NCBI RefSeq assembly: GCF_010731815.2
Contig: NZ_AP022593.1
Coordinates: 3,100,001 to 3,164,000, forward strand
Direction: 5' to 3'
DNA: 64,000 nucleotides
Origin: Mycolicibacterium arabiense
GTDB lineage: Bacteria; Actinomycetota; Actinomycetes; Mycobacteriales; Mycobacteriaceae
In this document: positions 58,536 to 64,000 of the stretch, piece after piece
How the letters are laid out: the number at the start of each line of letters is the position of its first letter
How positions within the stretch are numbered: position 1 is the stretch's first letter
Notes under the pieces: generated by a model
What the model was told of the DNA's origin: nothing
What the model saw: only the letters and a program-made list of their open reading frames with translations
Database searches by the model: none
Position numbers and translations under genes: made by a program

Positions 58536-59654
58536 TCACGCACCTCGCAGTACCGTCAACCCCGGGTCGATGGCCGAACGCGTCTGGTTTCCTCCCGCGC
58601 CACGCGCCTCGACCATGGCGGAACCCGCAATGGTCAAGAGTTCCTCGACGACGTCGTATGCCGGCGCAACGGCCAACGGCGCCAACGGGGTACACACCAC
58701 ACCCACGCTTGCCGTCAAACCCGGCCGTGCGCTGGCGATCACGCCGCGCACCCGTTCTGCGAGTGGGTTGGGGTCGGCGATGGTGAACAGGTCGGCAATC
58801 CAGAACTCCGAATCCCCGGTATGGGCGATGACCGCGTCGCGCCGTGATGTCTCGCGAAGTCCGCGGGCGACGGCGACGCGGGCTCTGTCTACCGCCGCTG
58901 GGCCGTGCAATCCGGTCAGCAGCGAGTAGCCGTCCAGGCTGACCACCAGCATGGCCAGACGACGGTCGTCATCACGGCTCCGCGCGCCGATGAGTCCGGC
59001 GACCTGCTCGAAGAACGAATCCCGGTTCAATAGACCGGTGACCGGCTCCAGATCGCGGTGCCCGGTGTCGTCCGCGAACAGCCTCGTGAACATTCGGCAC
59101 GCGAATACCGCGAACAGGTTGACCATCACGATGAGTAGCACCGTGGCGACCGCCGTGGAGGGATCGACCTGGGCCACCCGGATCGAGAGGTAGGCCAGGA
59201 CGCCCGCCCCGACCGTCCACGTGAACGCCAGCAGCCTTGGCGAGTGGAACACGGCGACGTAGGAGCCGAGTACCGCGTAGGACGTGACGCCCAGGATCCC
59301 CAGCGACGGCACCGGCACGACGATGCACGCCACCGCACAGCACGCCGACCCCAGCACTACGCATGCCTGAGACGCGCGCCGACTCGGCCAGCCCGGCCGC
59401 AGCCACACGACGGCCATCGCCACGCAACTCACCACCACGGCTGCCTCGGCGATCAGACCGCCCGCACTCCGTGGACCAAGCCTTCCGGCCAACAGGATCG
59501 GGCCGACCAAGCCCAAGCCTAGGACGATGCCCGCCACCGACCAGCAGACCCTGTGTTGCAAGTCACGCGCCGCCAAGCACGCCGTGAGCCAGTAGTAGTG
59601 GTCGTCACCGCGCCGCCAGCGGTCTCTTCTCGTTGGTTCCCAAGCCGCGGTCAT
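58536..59654 (-). CDS. Membrane protein with degenerate GGDEF domain (copy B)
   Basis: A 372-residue paralogue of the protein at 50457-51569: the sensor DDHYYWLTACLAARDLQ, about six membrane helices, and a GGDEF-fold domain with LEPVTGLLNRDSFFEQV and a TGDSEF signature. The catalytic half-site reads VVSLDGYSLLTGLHG. The two copies agree at most positions, including the tail GGNQTRSAIDPGLTVLR, so they arose by a recent duplication. Enzymatic activity is unlikely. The frame is open to 59684, but ATG 59654 has GGGGAA upstream. Confidence 0.82.
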   Translation of the reverse strand: MTAAWEPTRRDRWRRGDDHYYWLTACLAARDLQHRVCWSVAGIVLGLGLVGPILLAGRLGPRSAGGLIAEAAVVVSCVAMAVVWLRPGWPSRRASQACVVLGSACCAVACIVVPVPSLGILGVTSYAVLGSYVAVFHSPRLLAFTWTVGAGVLAYLSIRVAQVDPSTAVATVLLIVMVNLFAVFACRMFTRLFADDTGHRDLEPVTGLLNRDSFFEQVAGLIGARSRDDDRRLAMLVVSLDGYSLLTGLHGPAAVDRARVAVARGLRETSRRDAVIAHTGDSEFWIADLFTIADPNPLAERVRGVIASARPGLTASVGVVCTPLAPLAVAPAYDVVEELLTIAGSAMVEARGAGGNQTRSAIDPGLTVLRGA

Positions 59655-59958
59655 GAGTGCTGTTCCCCGATTGATCGAGTACACCTACGAACAGTTGAGT
59701 CGGATGCCAGGCCGCAAACCGAATGCGTGAAAGCCGTGACACGAGCCACACGTTGCGACCTCAGCGCATCGAGATGGCACCGCGGTCAGCTCACCAACCG
59801 TTTGAGCTGCACATCTCTGCGCCTTGGCTATGCTCGGCGCCACTACGCGAACGCGTTGCCACATCGGAAAGAGGAGTGACGAGGCGCTTGACCGCCGAAC
59901 CCCCTAGACCCATCCCACCCCGGACCGCCGAGACGAACCGCGGACCGGAGGTGGGTGA
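59655..59958. other. Non-coding gap upstream of CNNM/CBS operon
   Basis: This 304-bp stretch holds no convincing gene. TATGCT at 59829-59834 could be a -10 box for the CNNM operon with a leader of about 120 bases. The only other features are GGAGGTG before ATG 59959 and the divergent start of the GGDEF gene. I see no repeat, RNA gene or riboswitch-like fold. Confidence 0.5.
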
Positions 59959-61317
59959 ATGGTGACGGCCGCTGGGGCCGTAGCCCTCGGCGTAGTGGTC
60001 GTGCTCCTCATCACGGCCCTGACCGGCTACTTCGTCGCACAAGAGTTCGCCTTCATGGCCGTAGATCGGTCCCGGCTCAAGGCGAGGGCCAGCGACGGCG
60101 ACGGCGCGTCGCAACGCGCTCTCGCCGTAACCCGCCGCACGTCGTTCATGCTGTCGGGCGCGCAACTGGGCATCACCGTTACCGGTCTGCTGGTTGGGTA
60201 CGTGGCCGAACCCCTCATCGGGCAAGGCGTCGGCACTCTGCTTGGCGGCGTGAACGTGCCCACCGGAGTGGGGGTGGCCGTCGGCGCAGCGTTTGCGTTG
60301 CTGTTCTCCACATTCGTGCAGATGCTGTTCGGAGAACTCTTCCCGAAGAACCTGGCGATCGCGCGGCCAGAGCCCGTCGCTCGTGCGTTGGCCCTGTCCA
60401 CCACCTGGTACTTGCGCCTGTTCGGCTGGCTGATCTGGCTGTTCGATCAGAGTTCGAACGTGCTGTTGAGACTCCTCCGCATCGAGCCCGTCCACGACGT
60501 CGAGCATTCCGCTACCGCGCGCGACCTCGAACACATCGTGGCCGTGTCTCGAGACACCGGCGAGCTGCCCCGCGAACTGTCGGCCCTACTCGCCCGAACA
60601 CTCGACTTCCCCACTCGCACTGCCGAACACGCAATGGTTCCCCGTTCGCGGATCGACGTCGTCACCGCGTCGGAACCCGTCCGGGACGTACTGGAGTCGA
60701 TGGCAATCGGCCACACCAGATACCCGGTGGTCGGCGATGATGGCGCCACACTGCTCGGCATCATCCACCTGCTCGACCTGCTCGACCCCACCATCACCGA
60801 CGGCACGGCCGACCTGCACTGCCGCACCGCCGTCGTCGTACCAACGACGATGCCGCTGCCGAGGGTCTTGAGCGTGTTGCGCAATGCCGACGACGAGATG
60901 GCGCTCGTGATCGACGAATACGGTGGCCTGGCCGGCGCACTCACCATCGAGGACCTGGCCGAGGAGCTGGTAGGGGAAATAGACGACGAGCACGACACCA
61001 CCACCGACGAAGCAGTCACCGAGGCCGACGGCTGGCTGGTACCCGGTCGCACCGCGCTGGATGAAGTGGAGCGACTGCTCGACGAGTCGCTGCCCGACGG
61101 TGATTACGAGACCCTCGCCGGTCTCGTGATCGCCGAGTACGGCGAACTGCCCGCCACGGGATGCCGGGTCGAGATCCCGCTTCCCATCGAGCCCGCCCAA
61201 TTGGTCTCCGACCAGTCGCCTACTCGCAGGAGCCTGGTTGCGGAGGTCCGGCGCGTCGAGAACAGGGTTCCGGCAAGCATCTTCGTGGCAGTGCAGACGA
61301 CGGAGGACGACCGATGA
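59959..61317 (+). CDS. CNNM/CBS-domain transporter (HlyC/CorC family), Rv1842c-like
   Basis: A 452-residue membrane protein. Residues 1-190 form the DUF21/CNNM membrane domain (TALTGYFVAQEFAFMAVDRSRL, GYVAEPLIG, FGELFPKNLAIARPEPVA), followed by a CBS pair (about 220-340; MVPRSRIDVVTASEP, LVIDEYGGLAGALTIEDL) and a CorC-HlyC C-terminal domain. The family exports or senses divalent cations such as magnesium or cobalt. The pair of adjacent genes matches Rv1842c-Rv1841c. GGAGGTG precedes ATG 59959. Confidence 0.9.
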   Translation: MVTAAGAVALGVVVVLLITALTGYFVAQEFAFMAVDRSRLKARASDGDGASQRALAVTRRTSFMLSGAQLGITVTGLLVGYVAEPLIGQGVGTLLGGVNVPTGVGVAVGAAFALLFSTFVQMLFGELFPKNLAIARPEPVARALALSTTWYLRLFGWLIWLFDQSSNVLLRLLRIEPVHDVEHSATARDLEHIVAVSRDTGELPRELSALLARTLDFPTRTAEHAMVPRSRIDVVTASEPVRDVLESMAIGHTRYPVVGDDGATLLGIIHLLDLLDPTITDGTADLHCRTAVVVPTTMPLPRVLSVLRNADDEMALVIDEYGGLAGALTIEDLAEELVGEIDDEHDTTTDEAVTEADGWLVPGRTALDEVERLLDESLPDGDYETLAGLVIAEYGELPATGCRVEIPLPIEPAQLVSDQSPTRRSLVAEVRRVENRVPASIFVAVQTTEDDR

Positions 61318-62330
61318 ACGACCCGCTGACCTTGATCGCGATCACCACAGCGCTCATCGCCGCGAGCGCGTTCTTCGTGGCAGTGGAGTTCGCGCTGATC
61401 GCAGCCCGGCGGCACCGGCTCGAGGATGCCGCACCGTCGAGCAGATCCGCACGCGCAGCACTGCAAAGCACCACCGAACTCTCGGTCTTGCTGGCCGGAT
61501 CGCAACTCGGCATCACGGTGTGCACGCTCGCACTGGGTGCGGTCACCAAACCCGCAGTGCACTGCTGGCTTACACCAATCATCGGATCATGGGGCGCGCC
61601 GAATTGGGCAGCAGACGTCGGCGGATTCGTCGTGGCACTGGTCATCGTGACGTTCCTGCACCTGGTCGTCGGGGAGATGGCACCGAAGTCCTGGGCAATC
61701 GCGCATCCGGAACGATCGGCGATCATGCTGGCACTCCCGATGCGGGCATACATGACCGTGACTCGACCGCTGCTCGTCGTCCTCAATCGCGCCGCGAACT
61801 GGTGCTTGCGAAAGATCGGCGTCACACCCGTCGACGAGGTGGCCTCCGCACAGGATCCCGACGCCCTGCGCCATCTCGTCGAGCACTCCACACTCACCGG
61901 AACCCTCGATGAGCGATACGGCGGGGGTCTCATCAGCGCCCTCGAACTGCAACGGCTGACGATCGGCGACGTCGTATCGGACGAGGAACCTCACGGCGTC
62001 GCGCCGACGGCCGGTCCGACGGACATCCAATCCGTCTCGCGTGCAACGGGTCATCTCCGCCTGCTCGTCGTCGATGACCAGAGCGGCGTGCTGGGTGTGG
62101 TGCACGTGCGCGACAGTGTCACGGCTGCACCGGATTCGACGGCTGCGGACCTGATGCGTCCCGCGCTCGCGCTCCCGATGCACATTCCGGTGTACGAGGC
62201 GCTGCGCACGATGCGCGATACCCGGGGCCACCTGGCCGCAGTCCGTGACGACACGACCGGAACCACCGGCGTCGTGACGTTGACCGACGTGCTGGACCGC
62301 CTCATGCCGGCGAGCAGCACCACGACGTGA
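61314..62330 (+). CDS. CNNM/CBS-domain transporter (short form), Rv1841c-like
   Basis: A 338-residue companion of the gene before it, overlapping by ATGA. The CNNM domain (ALIAASAFFVAVEFALIAARRHRL, GEMAPKSWAIAHPERSA) is followed by a CBS pair (about 225-335), but the CorC-HlyC domain is absent. The two probably assemble as a heteromeric divalent-cation transporter. GGAGG lies five bases before the ATG. Homologous to Rv1841c in size. Confidence 0.88.
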   Translation: MNDPLTLIAITTALIAASAFFVAVEFALIAARRHRLEDAAPSSRSARAALQSTTELSVLLAGSQLGITVCTLALGAVTKPAVHCWLTPIIGSWGAPNWAADVGGFVVALVIVTFLHLVVGEMAPKSWAIAHPERSAIMLALPMRAYMTVTRPLLVVLNRAANWCLRKIGVTPVDEVASAQDPDALRHLVEHSTLTGTLDERYGGGLISALELQRLTIGDVVSDEEPHGVAPTAGPTDIQSVSRATGHLRLLVVDDQSGVLGVVHVRDSVTAAPDSTAADLMRPALALPMHIPVYEALRTMRDTRGHLAAVRDDTTGTTGVVTLTDVLDRLMPASSTTT

Positions 62331-62376
62331 GGCCGCGGGCTGCCGCGAGACCGTTGTCCGCGTGGGTCGGCCGACG

Positions 62377-62382
62377 TAGGCT
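62377..62382 (+). promoter_or_regulatory. -10 box of leaderless dehydrogenase gene
   Basis: TAGGCT lies six bases before GTG 62389. Confidence 0.5.
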
Positions 62383-62388
62383 CTGCTC

Positions 62389-63480
62389 GTGACCACCACA
62401 CACCGAATCGCAGTGATTCCTGGTGACGGCATCGGCAAAGAGGTGGTACCCGAGGGCATTCGCGTCCTGGAGACCGCGGCGGCCGCCTTCGAATTCGCCC
62501 TGGACTACGAGCGGTTCGACTACGCCAGCGCGGAGTTCTACAGCACGACCGGCGCGATGCTTCCGCCGGACTGGTTCGACGAACTGAGCCGCTTCGACGC
62601 CATCTTCTTCGGCGCCGTCGGCTGGCCCGAGGTGGTCCCGGACCACATCTCGCTGTGGGGCAGCCTGCTGCAGTTCCGGCGGCACTTCGATCAGTACGTC
62701 AACCTCAGGCCCGTCAAGCTGATGCCCGGCGTGCGGAGTCCGCTCGCAGGCCGTCAGCCCGGCGACGTCGACTTCTACGTCGTGCGCGAGAACACCGAGG
62801 GCGAGTACTCCAGCGTCGGCGGCAAGATGTTCGAGGGCACCGACCGAGAAGTCGTCATGCAGGAGACGGTGATGACCCGGGTCGGCGTCGACCGAATCCT
62901 GAAGTACGCCTTCGACCTCGCCGCGCGCCGGCCGAAGCGGCACCTTACCTCGGCGACGAAGAGCAACGGCATCTCGATCTCGATGCCCTACTGGGACGAG
63001 CGCGTCGAGGCCATGAGCGCCAACTACGCCGACGTCGCGGTGGACAAGTTCCACATCGACATCCTCACCGCGAACTTCGTGCTGCATCCCGACTGGTTCG
63101 ACGTCGTGGTCGCCAGCAATCTGTTCGGCGACATCCTCTCCGACCTCGGTCCCGCGTGCACCGGCACCATCGGCATCGCCCCCAGCGGGAACATCAACCC
63201 GGAACGACGCTTCCCCAGCCTCTTCGAGCCGGTGCACGGGTCGGCTCCCGACATCGCCGGCCAAGGCAAGGCCAACCCGATCGGCCAAATCTGGTGCGGC
63301 TCCATGATGTTGGAGCACCTCGGTGAGACCGCTGCCGCCGACGCCGTGATGACTGCCGTCGAAGACGTACTGGCACGCGGTGGGGACACGCTCACACCGG
63401 ACATGGGTGGCACTGCGACGACCGCCGACCTCGGCGCGGCCGTGCAAGCCCAGCTCGAGGAGAACACCGCAGGACGTTGA
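62389..63480 (+). CDS. Tartrate dehydrogenase/D-malate decarboxylase-type enzyme
   Basis: A 363-residue member of the isocitrate/isopropylmalate dehydrogenase family, tartrate/D-malate branch. Features are the start RIAVIPGDGIGKEVVPEG, the substrate-loop RRHFDQYVNLRPVKLMPGVRSPL, the NTEGEYSSVGG motif, and metal-ligand Asp in DILTANFVLHPDWFD and VVASNLFGDILSDLG. It oxidises a (2R,3S)-dihydroxy or D-malate-like acid with NAD and Mn2+. The convergent GntR gene 47 bp away is probably its regulator. Confidence 0.87.
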   Translation: MTTTHRIAVIPGDGIGKEVVPEGIRVLETAAAAFEFALDYERFDYASAEFYSTTGAMLPPDWFDELSRFDAIFFGAVGWPEVVPDHISLWGSLLQFRRHFDQYVNLRPVKLMPGVRSPLAGRQPGDVDFYVVRENTEGEYSSVGGKMFEGTDREVVMQETVMTRVGVDRILKYAFDLAARRPKRHLTSATKSNGISISMPYWDERVEAMSANYADVAVDKFHIDILTANFVLHPDWFDVVVASNLFGDILSDLGPACTGTIGIAPSGNINPERRFPSLFEPVHGSAPDIAGQGKANPIGQIWCGSMMLEHLGETAAADAVMTAVEDVLARGGDTLTPDMGGTATTADLGAAVQAQLEENTAGR

Positions 63481-63489
63481 TCCGGTCCT

Positions 63490-63506
63490 GGCGGCGTGCG
63501 ACCGCC
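63490..63506. terminator. Small bidirectional hairpin between convergent genes
   Basis: GGCGG-N7-CCGCC lies between the stop of the dehydrogenase (63480) and the stop of the GntR gene (63527). The stem is only five GC pairs with no T-run, so termination here is tentative. Confidence 0.35.
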
Positions 63507-63526
63507 CTCGACCTGTAGGCGGACCC

Positions 63527-64000
63527 CTAGGCGGTCACCAAGGTCTCTGCGGCGCCAGCCATGTGGTCGATGACGGCCGCAGCGGCCTTGTCGCTGTCGC
63601 CGGACTCGATGGCGTCGACGATGTCGTGGTGCCGTTTGGCGTTCATGTTCTTGATGGCTCGCTCGACGCCCGCGAACATGATCGACATCCGGATGCTGCC
63701 TTCCAGTGAGGTCCACTGGTGAAGCAGGGTGACGTTTCCGGTGAGTTGGCACATCGTCCGATGGAACCGGAGGTCGGCCTCGATGCGGTCTTCGAGGTTC
63801 GATGCCGCCCAGCGATCCATGTCGTCGACTGCGCTCCGCAGAGCCTTGACCGCCTCAACTCGATCGGGCTTCGCTGCCAGCTCGCGGGCGGCCAACGACT
63901 CGAGTGCCGCGCGCACGTGGAAGATGTCGCGGATCTCCTTGGTGTCGAGGTGTCGCACCGATAGCCGGCCCCGTGGGCCCGCTGAGATCAGCCCCTCTTG
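63527..64000 (-). CDS. GntR-family regulator with FCD domain (N-terminus cut by window edge)
   Basis: At least 157 residues of a FadR-type GntR regulator. The visible part starts with the wing of the DNA-binding domain (LISAGPRGRLSVRHL) and continues into the helical FCD effector domain (EIRDIFHVRAALESLAARELA, DLRFHRTMCQLTGN, MNAKRHHDIVDAIESGDSDKA), where Asp and His residues usually hold a metal and carboxylate ligand. The start and most of the helix-turn-helix lie beyond 64000. It faces the tartrate/D-malate dehydrogenase gene, a typical target. Confidence 0.87.
   Translation of the reverse strand, partial: QEGLISAGPRGRLSVRHLDTKEIRDIFHVRAALESLAARELAAKPDRVEAVKALRSAVDDMDRWAASNLEDRIEADLRFHRTMCQLTGNVTLLHQWTSLEGSIRMSIMFAGVERAIKNMNAKRHHDIVDAIESGDSDKAAAAVIDHMAGAAETLVTA

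Overview
The window is a high-GC stretch of a rapid-growing mycobacterium (Mycolicibacterium-like). The left end carries the start of the ESX-3 type VII secretion locus on the minus strand (eccB3 cut by the edge, then eccA3). Next to it the genes follow the order and orientation I recall for M. tuberculosis Rv0282-Rv0269c: methyltransferase (Rv0281-like), MpaB-family oxygenase (Rv0276-like), TetR (Rv0275c-like), VOC protein (Rv0274-like), alpha/beta hydrolase (Rv0272c-like), fadE6 (Rv0271c), fadD2 (Rv0270) and a LigD-type polymerase (Rv0269c). The eccA3 promoter carries two overlapping or adjacent IdeR-like boxes, so iron control is expected.

Between fadE6 and fadD2, which are neighbours in M. 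tuberculosis, about 17 kb of accessory genes is present (about 11.2-28.3 kb). It has two parts. The first is a LysR regulator (apparently with an ACG start codon), an APC-family permease and a fold-type IV transaminase resembling the (R)-selective amine transaminases: a likely amine or amino-acid uptake and deamination unit. The second is a same-strand catabolic-looking run of CYP138-like P450, PucR-type regulator, fumarylacetoacetate-hydrolase-family enzyme, one-domain extradiol-type dioxygenase, class A FAD hydroxylase, an AceE/transketolase-like thiamine diphosphate enzyme, a second P450 and its ferredoxin. The set fits hydroxylation of a cyclic compound, ring cleavage, C-C hydrolysis and handling of a 2-oxo acid. 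I do not recognise the pathway as a described one, and it is the best candidate for a new system here.

From 30 to 46 kb the genes are mainly housekeeping and accessory: polD2-like polymerase, a STAS protein with a 27-residue small ORF behind it, a desA3 desaturase with its flavin/2Fe-2S reductase, LysR, LacI, TetR and GlxA-type regulators, a GADEF-EAL protein, a purine permease, and DUF808 and YihY membrane proteins. At 47.3-49.1 kb an ECF-like sigma factor, an O6-alkylguanine-DNA methyltransferase and a 2-oxoglutarate/Fe(II) oxygenase form an operon with ATGA overlaps, a possible alkylation-stress unit.

From 50 to 60 kb there are three GGDEF-family membrane proteins sharing one N-terminal sensor. 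One has an intact GGEEF site and two have degenerate sites. Around them lie an F420-type oxidoreductase, idi, a frameshifted NmrA-like pseudogene, and an ArsR/AHSA1 pair divergent from a DUF899 gene with twin matching operators. The right end holds a CNNM/CBS transporter pair, a tartrate/D-malate-type dehydrogenase and a GntR regulator cut by the edge.

A pattern runs through the window: at least 15 genes have a TANNNT -10 hexamer exactly 6 or 7 bases before the start codon, the layout of leaderless mycobacterial transcripts. I used it to choose several starts. I saw no tRNA, rRNA, CRISPR array, insertion sequence or phage gene. All comparisons with named proteins are from memory; no search was run.
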